Source of the DNA: Pseudomonas synxantha BG33R
GTDB lineage: Bacteria; Pseudomonadota; Gammaproteobacteria; Pseudomonadales; Pseudomonadaceae
Reading direction: 5' to 3'
Assembly: GCF_000263715.2 (NCBI RefSeq)
Contig: NZ_CM001514.1
Location: 4,839,674-4,903,673, forward strand
Length of the DNA: 64,000 nucleotides
Below the pieces are notes generated by a model. That model saw only the letters and a list, made by a program, of their open reading frames with translations. It did not search any database and was not told the DNA's origin. Positions 18,217 through 27,611 of the stretch are shown one piece after another; the first letter of the stretch is position 1, and each line of letters begins with the position of its first letter. The translations under genes were made by a program, and so were the position numbers.

Positions 18217-19086
18217 ATGGACCGCGTGCGAAATCTTCTGGAACAGATCCGGAACCGCCTCGAAGAATTAAACAAGGCCGAGCGCAAAGTCGCTGAAGTC
18301 ATCCTGCTCAACCCGCAGCAGGCTACACGCTTCTCGATCGCCGCCCTCGCCCAGGCCGCCTCGGTCAGCGAACCGACGGTCAACCGCTTCTGCCGTTCGT
18401 TCGGCGTCAGCGGTTACCCTGAACTTAAATTGCAGCTGGCGCAAAGCCTGGCCAGTGGCGCCGCGTATGTCAGCCGTGCCGTGGAGGCCGATGATAACCC
18501 CGAGGCCTACACCCAGAAGATCTTTGGCAGCGCCATCGCGTCCCTGGACAGCGCTTGCCAGGCCCTGGACCCGGCGCTGATCAGCAAAGCCGTGGATTTG
18601 TTGATCCAGGCGCGCCAGATTCACTTCTTCGGCCTGGGCGCCTCGGCGCCGGTGGCCATGGATGCGCTGCACAAATTTTTCCGCTTCAACCTGGCAGTGA
18701 CCGCTCATGCGGATGTGCTGATGCAGCGCATGATCGCTTCGGTGGCGCATACCGGTGAGTTGTTTGTGATCATTTCCTACACCGGGCGTACCCGCGAGCT
18801 GGTGGAAGTGGCGCGTATCGCCCGGGAAAACGGTGCGTCGGTGCTGGGCGTAACCGCCGAGAACTCGCCTTTGGCCAAGGCCAGTACGGTAAGCCTGAAC
18901 ATCCCGCTGCCGGAAGACACCGACATCTATATGCCGATGACCTCGCGGATCATTCAATTGACGGTGCTGGATGTGTTGGCGACCGGCATGACGTTGCGCC
19001 GTGGGGTAGATTTCCAGCCGCATTTGCGCAAGATCAAAGAGAGCTTGAATGACAGCCGGTATCCGGTAGGGGATGAGTTCAACTAA
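18217..19086 (+). CDS. hexR: RpiR-family repressor HexR
   Basis: A 289-residue regulator with an N-terminal RpiR-type helix-turn-helix ([20 protein letters not shown], about residues 49-68) and a C-terminal SIS sugar-phosphate domain ([13 protein letters not shown] to [11 protein letters not shown]). HexR represses zwf, gap and edd operons and is released by KDPG. Placement opposite zwf-pgl-eda and the length make this assignment secure. It probably controls zwf and itself through the palindrome at 18072-18090. Confidence 0.95.
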   Translation: MDRVRNLLEQIRNRLEELNKAERKVAEVILLNPQQATRFSIAALAQAASVSEPTVNRFCRSFGVSGYPELKLQLAQSLASGAAYVSRAVEADDNPEAYTQKIFGSAIASLDSACQALDPALISKAVDLLIQARQIHFFGLGASAPVAMDALHKFFRFNLAVTAHADVLMQRMIASVAHTGELFVIISYTGRTRELVEVARIARENGASVLGVTAENSPLAKASTVSLNIPLPEDTDIYMPMTSRIIQLTVLDVLATGMTLRRGVDFQPHLRKIKESLNDSRYPVGDEFN

Positions 19087-19114
19087 GACTGGACCTGTGG
19101 TGGCTGCACTGGCC

Positions 19115-19191
19115 CCATCGGGAGCAAGCCCCCTCCCACAGTTTGATGTGTGAATACCTTCAAATGTGGGAGCTGGCTTGCCTGCGATAGC
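19115..19191. repeat. REPIN between hexR and the mutarotase gene
   Basis: Arms CCATCGGGAGCAAGCCCCCTC (start) and TGTGGGAGCTGGCTTGCCTG (start of second) point inward in the 121-nt gap between convergent genes. The two arms are of slightly different REP subtypes (GGGGGC and GCTGGC). Confidence 0.8.
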
Positions 19192-19207
19192 GCCATCAGC
19201 CACACCG

Positions 19208-20059
19208 CTAAGCTCCAGCCCGAGCCTGCAGACTCAAATGCGCCCTCTCCCCCGGCGCCAGGCTCGCCCCGGCCATCGCCGACTCCACACACACAAACCC
19301 CGACGCCTCGTTAAAGCTCACGCCCAGTAATGGCCGGCTCCCCGGATGCCACACCACCGTGTCGGCGCTGTCGCCGGTGTCGATGCACAGTTCACGCTGC
19401 CAGGCGTGGTCCTTGAGCTGTAGTTCGCCCTCATGCTGGAACACCCGCTGGCAACCGCCATCGACCCGCAGTTCACCTTCCTGCTGGCAGACCTGACGGT
19501 TGAGCTGATCATAACCTTGCGCGCCGTCGAGCCCAGACAGCGCTACCTCGTCAACGTGACCAATACGCCAGTAAGCGTGCAAAGCATGGCTCAACTGGCA
19601 CGGCAACTCGTCCTGATGCTCGGTGCTCAGGCGCAGTTCCAGGGTTTCACCCAGGTGTGCGTGCAAGTCCACCTGCCAGTCGCACAATTGCAATTGCCAG
19701 TGCAGGCGCACGCCATCGTCATCGGTGCTGCTATCGAGCAGTTTCCAGTCGATCAAGCGCGCCCAGCCATGGGACGGCCATGCGTTTTCGCTGGGGTGAC
19801 GGCCATACCACGGCCAGCACACCGGTACGCCACCACGGATAGCCCCGACTTGCGGCCATTTGGCGGCACACCACAGCCACGGCTTCTGGCCCGTCGGTTG
19901 AAAGTGCAGCAATTGCGCACCCTGGCGACTGAACACCGCCTGGCACAGGGGGTGGTCGATCACCAACACATCGCGCATCTGAAAGCGCTCCCAGGCGAAC
20001 ACCGGTCGCTCGCGCAGGGATTTGAAAAAGCGTTGCAGCGGTTGCTCATGCATGTGCAC
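19208..20059 (-). CDS. D-hexose-6-phosphate mutarotase (aldose 1-epimerase family)
   Basis: A 283-residue galactose-mutarotase-fold protein of the YeaD type, which interconverts alpha and beta anomers of hexose-6-phosphates. Supporting segments are FQPTGQKPWLWC, GGVPVCWPWYG (the conserved R/GGIPICWPW-like block), SHALHAYWRIG with the catalytic His, and FVCVESAMA with the likely catalytic Glu. It sits between hexR and oprB, so it fits glucose uptake and Entner-Doudoroff entry by feeding the right anomer to Zwf. A strong terminator (20086-20115) precedes it, so it may have its own promoter or depend on readthrough from oprB. Confidence 0.87.
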   Translation of the reverse strand: MHMHEQPLQRFFKSLRERPVFAWERFQMRDVLVIDHPLCQAVFSRQGAQLLHFQPTGQKPWLWCAAKWPQVGAIRGGVPVCWPWYGRHPSENAWPSHGWARLIDWKLLDSSTDDDGVRLHWQLQLCDWQVDLHAHLGETLELRLSTEHQDELPCQLSHALHAYWRIGHVDEVALSGLDGAQGYDQLNRQVCQQEGELRVDGGCQRVFQHEGELQLKDHAWQRELCIDTGDSADTVVWHPGSRPLLGVSFNEASGFVCVESAMAGASLAPGERAHLSLQARAGA

Positions 20060-20085
20060 AGGTTCCGAATATCACAGTGCAAGCC

Positions 20086-20115
20086 AAAAAAAAGCGGATA
20101 GCCATGGCTACCCGC
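20086..20115 (-). terminator. Terminator of oprB
   Basis: On the minus strand a 10-bp stem (GCGGGTAGCC/GGCTATCCGC, one G-U) is followed by eight T, 36 nt after the oprB stop codon. Confidence 0.9.
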
Positions 20116-20151
20116 AAATGCGCACAGAGAGAGGAGCTTATCGCAACAGCG

Positions 20152-21501
20152 TTAGAAGGTAGACTGAATTTTCAGGCCGGCGACCAAGGCGTTGTCGACT
20201 TGATCCACACCACCTGGGTGGGTGATATATTGCAGGTTAGGGCGTACGGTCAGCCAATTGGTGACATGGAAGCCGTAGTTGATTTCGTAGTTGTATTCGG
20301 TACCTTGCAGCGGCATGTAACCGGCCTGGCTGTAGTCAGTGAAACCACCCGCCGCGTTACGCAGCTCTGCGGTTTTCTTCACGTCATCGTTGACATGGAT
20401 ACGGGCAAAACCGATGCCGATGTCATCCTTTGGACGCGCATCGAACGGGCCCTTGTACACAAACATCAGCGACTGATAGTTGTCGATGAAGTTGGTGTCC
20501 TTGTCGTGGAAGGTGACGTTAGCCGCAACGTTCAGACCACGGGAGGCATCACCGTTGTGGGTGGTGAGTTGCTGTTGCACCACGCCCCAGTAGCCGCTTT
20601 TGCTGTTGCGAACGCGCAGGGCATCGCCAGTGGCGCCAGCGTCGCCGCCGTTGACGTCTTCGCGCACATCATCAGCGTCAGCCGTGCTCTTGTAGTAACC
20701 CACGCGGTACTCGCCCGGCAGGCCATTGACCTTCGGCGACCACACCAATTCAACTGGCAACACGGTGCCCTTGGTGCCGCTACCGCTGAGCTTGAAGCCG
20801 TTGCCCATTTCGGTTTGCGATGGGTTCTGGTTGTACGCGCCAATTTGCGCATACAGTTCAGGCGTGATGTGGTATTTCACACGCAGAGCGGCCTGGCTGA
20901 CGGGCCAGTTGTACCAGATGTTGGTGGCCCAGTTACCCACTTGCGAACCGCAGAACGCCAGGTTCTGGAACTCGCAGGGGAAGGTGTTGAAGTCTTCGCC
21001 TTCACCGAAGTAACCGGCTTTGACGTCCAGTTTGCCGTCGAGGAACTGGTGCTGGATCCACAGTTGGGTCAGACGCACCATGTGGCCACGGCCATACACT
21101 TCCTGCGATGAACTCAAGGTGCCGGCACGCGGGTCGCCAATACGGTCGTTGGAGATGTTCTCGCCATTACGATTGGTCAACTGGATCTTGGCCTGGGTGT
21201 TATCCCAGCCCCACAGTTTTTGCAGGTCCAGTGCCACGCCAAGACCAAACTGGTCAGAGTAGCGACCGGTCTTGTCGTCGTTGTAGCCACCGTGAGCGTT
21301 GTAGCCCATCTCCCCAACGTAGTCGGCCTTGATGTCGATACCTTGCTCGATCAGCTTGGTACGCTCGCCGCCCCAATCGCCGGTCATCCACTTGGAATCG
21401 GCACTGAAGGCTTCATCCGCCATCGCATTGGCGGACAAAACCAGGGCTGCTACCGCTGACAGCTGGCAGATCAGCCGGGTGTTGTTGTGTTGCTTTTTCA
21501 T
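20152..21501 (-). CDS. oprB: Carbohydrate-selective porin OprB
   Basis: A 449-residue outer-membrane porin that admits glucose and related sugars. A signal peptide of about 28 residues (basic MKKQHNNTR, hydrophobic VAALVLSANAMA) precedes alternating beta strands typical of the OprB family; the chain ends in Phe, as expected for BAM-assembled barrels. It lies downstream of gtsABCD, with a REP between, and likely forms one regulon with the transporter. Its leader carries an AATAACAA motif near the start codon. Confidence 0.94.
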   Translation of the reverse strand: MKKQHNNTRLICQLSAVAALVLSANAMADEAFSADSKWMTGDWGGERTKLIEQGIDIKADYVGEMGYNAHGGYNDDKTGRYSDQFGLGVALDLQKLWGWDNTQAKIQLTNRNGENISNDRIGDPRAGTLSSSQEVYGRGHMVRLTQLWIQHQFLDGKLDVKAGYFGEGEDFNTFPCEFQNLAFCGSQVGNWATNIWYNWPVSQAALRVKYHITPELYAQIGAYNQNPSQTEMGNGFKLSGSGTKGTVLPVELVWSPKVNGLPGEYRVGYYKSTADADDVREDVNGGDAGATGDALRVRNSKSGYWGVVQQQLTTHNGDASRGLNVAANVTFHDKDTNFIDNYQSLMFVYKGPFDARPKDDIGIGFARIHVNDDVKKTAELRNAAGGFTDYSQAGYMPLQGTEYNYEINYGFHVTNWLTVRPNLQYITHPGGVDQVDNALVAGLKIQSTF

Positions 21502-21520
21502 CCCTACATCCTCGTCTTTA

Positions 21521-21528
21521 TTGTTATT
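21521..21528 (-). promoter_or_regulatory. Hfq/Crc-type CA motif in oprB leader
   Basis: AATAACAA on the minus strand, 19-27 nt upstream of the oprB ATG, fits AAnAAnAA. Such motifs bound by Hfq with Crc block translation during catabolite repression in Pseudomonas. Confidence 0.5.
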
Positions 21529-21591
21529 AAACTGTTTTTATCTAACGCGGGTTACATTTTTTAATTAAAACAACTGGTTATCTTCTTTTTC

Positions 21592-21682
21592 CTGTGGGAG
21601 CCGGGCTTGCCTGCGATGCAGGCGCCTCGGTCCTGCAGTTACAACGCGGTGACGCCATCGCGGGCAAGCCCGGCTCCCACAG
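21592..21682. repeat. REPIN overlapping the 3' end of gtsD
   Basis: CTGTGGGAGCCGGGCTTGCC at the left and its complement (GGCAAGCCCGGCTCCCACAG) at the right bound a 91-bp unit. The right arm lies inside the gtsD reading frame and supplies its last codons. Confidence 0.88.
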
Positions 21683-22802
21683 ATGCCCCCAGTGAGCCAG
21701 CAGTCCCCAATCGCTCACCGGTCTTGGCGTCAAACAGCAACACCTTGGCCGGGTCGAATTGCAGCGTCAGGGTCTCGCCCACCTGCGGCGCGACGTCCGG
21801 CGCCAAGCGGCAGCAGACCTTGGTGTCGTTGAGCTGCACAAACACCAGCGTGTCCGGGCCGGTCGGCTCGGTGACCTGGACTTCGGCACGAATACTCGAC
21901 GAGCCGTTGCCCTCGCCCGCAGCCAGCACGATCTGCTCCGGGCGCAGGCCGAGGATCACATCACGGTCTTCAAGCCCGGCGTCGTTCATGCTCAGCGGTA
22001 GCTCGCAACGGGCCTGGCCGCTGTCCAGCAGCGCGACCAGACGACCGTCCTTGCGTTGCAGGCGCAAAGGCACGAAGTTCATCGGTGGTGAACCGATAAA
22101 GCTTGCCACAAACAGGTTCGCCGGGTCGTTATAGATTTCTTTCGGCGTGCCGAATTGTTGGATGATGCCGTCCTTCATCACCGCCACCTTGTCGCCCAGG
22201 GTCATCGCTTCGATCTGGTCGTGGGTGACATAGACGGTGGTGGTTTTCAGACGCTGGTGCATCAGCTTCATTTCGGTGCGCATCTCGACGCGCAATTTGG
22301 CGTCGAGGTTGGACAGCGGTTCGTCGAACAGGTAGATCTTCGGCCGCCGCGCCAGCGCTCGGCCCATGGCCACACGCTGCTGCTGGCCACCGGACAGTTG
22401 GCCTGGCTTGCGGTTGAGCAGGTGTTCGATCTGCAGCAGCTTGGCCACGCGTGCAACTTCGGCGTCGATGTCGGCTTGCGGCATCTTGCGGATCTTCAGA
22501 CCGAACTCGATGTTCTCGCGCACGCTCATGGTCGGGTACAGCGCATAGGACTGGAACACCATGGCGATGTCGCGGTCCTTGGGGCTCATGCCGCTCACGT
22601 CTTGATCACCGATCATGATCGCGCCGCCGGTGATGGTCTCAAGGCCGGCGATGCAGTTCATCAGCGTGGACTTGCCGCACCCCGAAGGGCCGACCAGGAT
22701 CAGGAATTCGCCTTCCTTGATCGACACTTCGATGTTCTTCAAGGTGTCGGGCAGGCCGGCGCCGTAGGTTTTGTTTACATTGCGAAGTTCAAGCGTAGCC
22801 AT
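21639..22802 (-). CDS. gtsD: Glucose/mannose ABC transporter ATPase
   Basis: A 387-residue MalK/UgpC-type ATPase energising glucose import. It has Walker [10 protein letters not shown] (38-46), signature [15 protein letters not shown], Walker [14 protein letters not shown], an H-loop ([11 protein letters not shown]) and a C-terminal TOBE regulatory domain. It follows gtsC by 2 nt. The last 15 or so residues ([15 protein letters not shown]) are encoded by the right arm of a REP repeat, so the original stop appears to have been replaced by repeat sequence. The core enzyme is unaffected. Confidence 0.94.
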   Translation of the reverse strand: MATLELRNVNKTYGAGLPDTLKNIEVSIKEGEFLILVGPSGCGKSTLMNCIAGLETITGGAIMIGDQDVSGMSPKDRDIAMVFQSYALYPTMSVRENIEFGLKIRKMPQADIDAEVARVAKLLQIEHLLNRKPGQLSGGQQQRVAMGRALARRPKIYLFDEPLSNLDAKLRVEMRTEMKLMHQRLKTTTVYVTHDQIEAMTLGDKVAVMKDGIIQQFGTPKEIYNDPANLFVASFIGSPPMNFVPLRLQRKDGRLVALLDSGQARCELPLSMNDAGLEDRDVILGLRPEQIVLAAGEGNGSSSIRAEVQVTEPTGPDTLVFVQLNDTKVCCRLAPDVAPQVGETLTLQFDPAKVLLFDAKTGERLGTAGSLGASVGAGLARDGVTAL

Positions 22803-22804
22803 GA

Positions 22805-23650
22805 TTACCCCTTGACCGCGCCGGCCGTGAGGCCGCGCACGAAATACTTGCCTGCGATCACATAGACCAGCAGGGTCGGCAGCCCGGCGATCATCGCCGC
22901 CGCCATATCCACGTTATATTCCTTGGCCCCGGTGCTGGTGTTGACCAGGTTGTTCAGCGCCACCGTGATGGGCTGGGAGTCGCCACTGGAGAACACCACG
23001 CCGAACAGGAAGTCGTTCCAGATCTGCGTGAACTGCCAGATCAGGCAGACCATGATGATCGGCGTCGACATCGGCAGAATGATCTGCCGGAAGATGGTGA
23101 AGAAACCCGCACCGTCCAGGCGTGCCGCCTTGATCAGCGCATCCGGGATGCTTACGTAGTAGTTACGGAAGAACAGCGTGGTGAACGCCAGGCCGTAGAC
23201 CACGTGGATAAACACCAGGCCGGTGGTTGTGCTCGCCAGACCCATTTTGCCGAGGGTGAACGACGCGGGCAGCAGCACGGTCTGGAACGGCAGGAAGCAG
23301 CCGAACAGCAACAATCCAAAGAACAGTTGCGAACCTCGGAAGCGCCAGAACGACAGCACATACCCATTCAAGGCCCCGATGGCGGTGGAAATCAGCACGG
23401 CTGGAACGGTGATCTTGATCGAGTTCCAGAAGTAGCCATCCACAGTGGCCCAGGCCTTGACCCAGCCGATGCCACTGACCACGGTCGGCCAGCTCAGCAG
23501 GTTGCCGCTGCTGATGTCTTCGGGAGTCTTGAAGCTGGTGAGCAGCATCACCACCAGCGGCACCAGGTACAGCAGCACGGCGAGGATCAGCACCGCATAG
23601 ATCGCGATACGACTCAGGCTGATGGCAGGTTTGGAGGCGAGACTAGTCAT
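22805..23650 (-). CDS. gtsC: Glucose ABC transporter permease GtsC
   Basis: A 281-residue MalG-type inner-membrane permease with six predicted helices and the EAA loop (KAARLDGAGFFTIFRQIILP) that contacts the ATPase. The first eight nucleotides overlap the end of gtsB, showing translational coupling. It forms the channel together with GtsB. Confidence 0.94.
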   Translation of the reverse strand: MTSLASKPAISLSRIAIYAVLILAVLLYLVPLVVMLLTSFKTPEDISSGNLLSWPTVVSGIGWVKAWATVDGYFWNSIKITVPAVLISTAIGALNGYVLSFWRFRGSQLFFGLLLFGCFLPFQTVLLPASFTLGKMGLASTTTGLVFIHVVYGLAFTTLFFRNYYVSIPDALIKAARLDGAGFFTIFRQIILPMSTPIIMVCLIWQFTQIWNDFLFGVVFSSGDSQPITVALNNLVNTSTGAKEYNVDMAAAMIAGLPTLLVYVIAGKYFVRGLTAGAVKG

Positions 23651-24551
23651 TACGTTTGGTCCTCAGCTCGGAGTAGAGGTACGGCACGATGATCGCGAGG
23701 ATCGCACCGAGCATCAGGATTGCACTGGCCGAGCCCATGCCCATCTGGCCACGGCTGAAGGTGAACGAGTACATGAACATCGCCGGCAGATCGGACGAAT
23801 AGCCCGGGCCACCCGCGGTCATCGCCGCCACCAGGTCGAAGCTCTTGATCGCAATGTGCGCCAGGATCATCACCGCACTGAAGAACACCGGACGCAGGCT
23901 TGGTAGCACCACGCTCCAATAAATGCGTGGCAGGCTGGCGCCGTCGATCTGGGCGGCGCGAATGATCGATTGATCAACCCCACGCAGGCCAGCCAGGAAC
24001 ATCGCCATGATAAAGCCCGAGGCTTGCCACACAGCGGCGATCACCAGGCAGTAGACCACGCGGTCGGGGTCGATCAGCCAGTCGAGACGGAAGCCTTCCC
24101 AGCCCCAATCCCGCAGAAGTTTGTCCAGGCCCATGCCCGGATTGAGCAGCCATTTCCAGGCGGTACCGGTGACAATCATCGAGAGCGCCATCGGGTACAG
24201 GTAAATGGTGCGGATAAAGCCTTCGCGGCGGATTTTCTGGTCGAGGAAAATCGCCAGCGTCACGCCGATCACCAGGGTGATGCCAATGAACATGCCGCCG
24301 AACAGCGCCAGGTTCTTGCTCGCCACCCACCAACGGTCGTTGTCGAACAACCGCTCATACTGAGCCAGGCCCGCCCACTTGTAGCTGGGCAGGAACGTGG
24401 AAGTGGTGAACGACAGCACGAACGTCCACAGGATGTAGCCGTAAAAGCCCACCAGCACGATGAACATGCTCGGCGCCAGCACCAGTTTGGGTAGCCAGCG
24501 TTGCAGCACATCGAACGGCGAGGCCTTGCTGAACACAGCAACAGAACTCAT
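23643..24551 (-). CDS. gtsB: Glucose ABC transporter permease GtsB
   Basis: A 302-residue MalF-type permease: helices from about residue 20 onward, periplasmic region, and the EAA loop (RAAQIDGASLPRIYWSVVLP). I prefer the ATG at 24551 (MSSVAVFSK) over the upstream ATG at 24563, from family length. A REPIN (24613-24714) lies between it and gtsA, where it may lower expression of the permeases relative to the binding protein. Confidence 0.92.
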   Translation of the reverse strand: MSSVAVFSKASPFDVLQRWLPKLVLAPSMFIVLVGFYGYILWTFVLSFTTSTFLPSYKWAGLAQYERLFDNDRWWVASKNLALFGGMFIGITLVIGVTLAIFLDQKIRREGFIRTIYLYPMALSMIVTGTAWKWLLNPGMGLDKLLRDWGWEGFRLDWLIDPDRVVYCLVIAAVWQASGFIMAMFLAGLRGVDQSIIRAAQIDGASLPRIYWSVVLPSLRPVFFSAVMILAHIAIKSFDLVAAMTAGGPGYSSDLPAMFMYSFTFSRGQMGMGSASAILMLGAILAIIVPYLYSELRTKRND

Positions 24552-24612
24552 GGGAAAATCCACTACAGGGAAAAAGGACTACAAGGTGAGTCTCTTGTCG
24601 AACGCGGTTTGT

Positions 24613-24714
24613 GTGGGAGCTGGCTTGTCGAATCGTCGCACCGCTGCGATGGCATCACCTCGGTGTAACCGGTACACCGAGTTGCCTGCATCGCGGGCAA
24701 GCCCGGCTCCCACA
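24613..24714. repeat. REPIN inside the gts operon
   Basis: GTGGGAGCTGGCTTGTCGAA at the left and GGGCAAGCCCGGCTCCCAC at the right face each other in the 181-nt gap between gtsA and gtsB. A stable structure here would protect the gtsA mRNA 3' end, as for malE in enterics (analogy). Confidence 0.8.
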
Positions 24715-24732
24715 AAAATCCGCTACCAAGTG

Positions 24733-26019
24733 TTATTTGGCCGACTTGATCGCAGCACCCAGCTTCTTGGCGGTGTCGGCCGGGTCGGCTTTCGGGTCGT
24801 TGATGTAGTTGGTCACTACGTCAAAGAACGCACCTTGCACCGCCAGGGTAGTGGCCATGTTGTGCGCCATGCTTGGCTGCAGGCCGCCGGTCTTGGCGTC
24901 GGTCAGGAAGTCCTTGGCGGCGGTCTGGGCGCAGGAGTCGAAGCCGTAGGAATCCATCTTGGTCAGCATGTCGTTACGCACAGGGATCGAGCCCTTGTTG
25001 ATGCTGAACACTTTCTGGAAGTTTTCACCCAGCACGACTTTGGCAATGTCCTGCTGACCTGCGGCAGTGCCTTTGTCTTTCTGCTTGAACACCGCCAGGG
25101 AGTCGATGTTGTAGGTGAAGGCTTTGTCGGTGCCAGGGAACGCTACGCACTCGTAGTCCTTGCCGGCGACTTTCTTGGCGGCAGTCCACTCGGACTTGGC
25201 CCAGTCACCCATGATCTGCATACCGGCCTTGCCGTTGATGACCTTGCCGGCTTCGAGGTTCCAGTCCTGGCCTTTGCCGTCCACGTCCATGTAGGTCGCG
25301 ACTTTTTTCAGTTCAGTGAGGGACTTGACCATTTGCGGACCGGTCAGGGCGTCGTTATCCAGGTCGACCAGGGCTTTCTTGTAGCCATCTGCGCCCATGA
25401 CCGAGAGCACTACCGCTTCGAACACGGTGCTGTCCTGCCAAGGCTGGCCGCCGTGGGCAAGCGCAATGAAGCCTGCAGCCTTGAGCTTGTCGCCGGCTGC
25501 GTAGAATTCTTCGAGGGTGGTCGGGTTCTTGGTGATACCGGCTTTCTTGAAGACTTCCGGGTTGATCCACAGCCAGTTCACGCGGTGGATATTCACCGGT
25601 ACGGCCACGTAGTCACCGTCGTACTTCACGGTGTCGGAGACTTTCTTGTCGAGCAGGGAATCCCACTTTTCTTCTTTGACGACGTCTTTGAGCACGTCGG
25701 TGTCGAGCAGGCCAGTGGACGCCCATTCCTGGATGTCGGGGCCTTTGATCTGGGCTACGCCCGGTGGGTTGCCGGCAACCGCACGGCTTTTCAGCACGGT
25801 CATGGCGGTGGCGCCGCCGCCACCTGCAACAGCACCGTCTTTCCAGGTAAAGCCGTCTTTCTCAACTTGGGCCTTCAGGACATCCACAGCCGCTTTTTCA
25901 CCGCCGGACGTCCACCAATGCACCACTTCCACCGTACCTTTGGAGTCGGCGGCAAATGCACTGAGGGGAAACAACGAGGCAATGGAAATAGCAACGGCGA
26001 GGCGATTAATCGCGTTCAT
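24733..26019 (-). CDS. gtsA: Glucose/mannose ABC transporter substrate-binding protein
   Basis: A 428-residue periplasmic family 1 sugar-binding protein. A signal peptide ([23 protein letters not shown], about 23 residues: basic start, hydrophobic core, AFA-A cleavage) is followed by the mature start [18 protein letters not shown], typical of glucose-binding GtsA. It is the first gene of gtsABCD. The leader has AACAACAA 15 nt upstream of the start, a conserved promoter-like block, and a palindrome shared with the neighbouring isomerase gene. Confidence 0.95.
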   Translation of the reverse strand: MNAINRLAVAISIASLFPLSAFAADSKGTVEVVHWWTSGGEKAAVDVLKAQVEKDGFTWKDGAVAGGGGATAMTVLKSRAVAGNPPGVAQIKGPDIQEWASTGLLDTDVLKDVVKEEKWDSLLDKKVSDTVKYDGDYVAVPVNIHRVNWLWINPEVFKKAGITKNPTTLEEFYAAGDKLKAAGFIALAHGGQPWQDSTVFEAVVLSVMGADGYKKALVDLDNDALTGPQMVKSLTELKKVATYMDVDGKGQDWNLEAGKVINGKAGMQIMGDWAKSEWTAAKKVAGKDYECVAFPGTDKAFTYNIDSLAVFKQKDKGTAAGQQDIAKVVLGENFQKVFSINKGSIPVRNDMLTKMDSYGFDSCAQTAAKDFLTDAKTGGLQPSMAHNMATTLAVQGAFFDVVTNYINDPKADPADTAKKLGAAIKSAK

Positions 26020-26033
26020 CTGAGTACCTTTTC

Positions 26034-26041
26034 TTGTTGTT
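26034..26041 (-). promoter_or_regulatory. Hfq/Crc-type CA motif in gtsA leader
   Basis: AACAACAA on the minus strand, 15-22 nt before the gtsA ATG, directly next to the AAAAGGT ribosome site. It matches the AAnAAnAA motif bound by Hfq/Crc. Confidence 0.6.
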
Positions 26042-26120
26042 ATGCATGCAAGTCTAGAGCTTGCGCTGCACGGAGTTTAAACAGGGATTTTCCAGGTGCA
26101 GGTAACAAAGGGACGCACAA

Positions 26121-26140
26121 ATGTCACCACTTGGTGACAT
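26121..26140. promoter_or_regulatory. Palindromic operator upstream of gtsA
   Basis: ATGTCACCA-CT-TGGTGACAT is a perfect inverted repeat about 102 nt upstream of gtsA and overlaps the stop codon of the isomerase gene. The flanking DNA, including a GTTACxTGC block and a GTTTARACTCCG -10-like block, is shared with the copy at 27464-27483. Confidence 0.7.
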
Positions 26141-27383
26141 ATCGTCCGCTGCCCAATGCACTGGCCAGGCTGGGTGCCAAGGGTAACGCAGGCAGCACGA
26201 CAGCTTGCCAGGCATGGTACAGATCAGGTTTGCCGCCCCAGATTTTGCTGCTGGGTTGGTTGTGCGGGCTGAGTTCGTGGTGCCAACTGCCATGGAGCCG
26301 GTCGATGAAGTGGGTTTCGCAAAACTCCCAGATGCGTCGATACCAGATCTCGTAATGCAGTTCACCCGTACGTTTGAGCAGTGCCTGAGCAGCGGCGCTG
26401 GCTTCTGCGTGGGTCCAGTGCAAACGCTCGCGTACAACCGGGCGCCGGTTCCAATCCAAAGTGTAGACAATGCCCGGTGCACCATCCACGGCCCAGGCAT
26501 ATTCACAGGCGCTGGCAAACAGCCCTTTGGCGTCGTCAACCAACCAATCCGGCGTATCCAGCCCGGCCTGCAGACGTGCAGCTTCCAGGTGCAGCAGCAG
26601 CCGCGCCCATTCGAAGCCGTGCCCAGGGGTGATGCCGTAGGGGCGAAACCCATCAGCGGGGTTATCTTCGTTGTAGCCCAGCAGAGGTTTCCACTGCGCG
26701 TCAAAGTGCTCGATCACCATGAACTGGTTGCTGGCGGCGTGAGTGTGGATCACCCGCTCGACGATGCGCAGCGCACGGTCCAGCCAACGGCTGTCAGCGG
26801 TGACATCGGCCAGGGCCAGGAAGGCTTCGGTGGCGTGCATGTTGCTGTTGGCGCCGCGATAGCCTTCGACACCACTCCAGTCCCGGGCGAAAGATTCAAG
26901 CATGACGCCCTCCTCCTCGCTCCAGAAGAACTGGTCGATGATATGAATGGCGTCGTTCAACAGGGTTTGCGCACCCGGCGCGCCAGCCACCACCGCAGAG
27001 CTGGCGGCCAGGGCCACGAATGCATGCAGGTATGCCGCTTTGCCGGTGTTGCCATCCAGGGCTTGGGGCGCGGCGAACCAGCCACCGTGCTCACTGTCGC
27101 GCAGCGGACCGCTCAGAGCCGTCATCCCATGCGCCACCAACTCGGCATAACCGGGCAGCCCCATGGCATGGGCCATGGCGAAACTGTGGGTCATACGGGC
27201 GGTGTTCATGGTTTCGGCGCGGGCATTGGCGGGCAACTGGCCTTTATCGTCCAGGTTGCCGAACCCTTCCGGCAACCGCGAAGCCTTGGCGAACGCCAAC
27301 AGGCACTGGCCTTCTGCGGCGAGCCAAGCGTGATGGGCAGGTGCATTCAGCCAACTGCTGGCAGGCAGTGGATGGGTGGTCAT
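26124..27383 (-). CDS. AGE-family sugar epimerase/isomerase
   Basis: A 419-residue protein of the N-acylglucosamine 2-epimerase/mannose isomerase family, an alpha6/alpha6 barrel. Supporting segments are the paired active-site histidine regions (GHGFEWARLLLHLE and GSWHHELSPHNQPSS) and the family GKPDLYHAWQA block near the C-terminus. The likely reaction is mannose-fructose or a related aldose-ketose interconversion, which fits its place upstream of the glucose/mannose importer. It has its own promoter region with the same palindrome as gtsA. The exact sugar is not determined. Confidence 0.88.
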   Translation of the reverse strand: MTTHPLPASSWLNAPAHHAWLAAEGQCLLAFAKASRLPEGFGNLDDKGQLPANARAETMNTARMTHSFAMAHAMGLPGYAELVAHGMTALSGPLRDSEHGGWFAAPQALDGNTGKAAYLHAFVALAASSAVVAGAPGAQTLLNDAIHIIDQFFWSEEEGVMLESFARDWSGVEGYRGANSNMHATEAFLALADVTADSRWLDRALRIVERVIHTHAASNQFMVIEHFDAQWKPLLGYNEDNPADGFRPYGITPGHGFEWARLLLHLEAARLQAGLDTPDWLVDDAKGLFASACEYAWAVDGAPGIVYTLDWNRRPVVRERLHWTHAEASAAAQALLKRTGELHYEIWYRRIWEFCETHFIDRLHGSWHHELSPHNQPSSKIWGGKPDLYHAWQAVVLPALPLAPSLASALGSGRYVTKW

Positions 27384-27392
27384 GGGTGGCCC

Positions 27393-27400
27393 TTATTGTT
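27393..27400 (-). promoter_or_regulatory. Hfq/Crc-type CA motif in the isomerase leader
   Basis: AACAATAA on the minus strand, 10-17 nt upstream of the ATG and overlapping the AAGGG ribosome site. It fits AAnAAnAA. Confidence 0.5.
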
Positions 27401-27463
27401 TTTTTGGGATGACCGGAGTCTAAACAAGGGCGCGGCAAGGGCAAGTAACGAAGGGGATGGTAA

Positions 27464-27483
27464 ATGTCACCAAATGGTGACAA
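27464..27483. promoter_or_regulatory. Palindromic operator upstream of the isomerase gene
   Basis: TGTCACCA-AA-TGGTGACA (27465-27482) matches the gtsA-upstream palindrome in both half-sites and lies 82 nt upstream of the start codon, at a similar distance from a shared -10-like block (27413-27426). This strongly suggests common control. Confidence 0.7.
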
Positions 27484-27495
27484 TCAACACCCTAA

Positions 27496-27596
27496 TGTAG
27501 GAGCGAGCTTGCTCGCGAAAAGCTCACGAGCGCCGCGCTTATTCCAGGAAACCTGCGTGATCGTTAACGTTTTTCGCGAGCAAGCTCGCTCCTACA
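27496..27596. repeat. REPIN of a different subtype
   Basis: TGTAGGAGCGAGCTTGCTCG and its complement bound a 101-bp inverted pair. The arms are of the GTAGGAGCGAGC subtype rather than the GTGGGAGC subtype seen elsewhere in the window. Confidence 0.88.
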
Positions 27597-27611
27597 GAGG
27601 ACGATTTGCGT

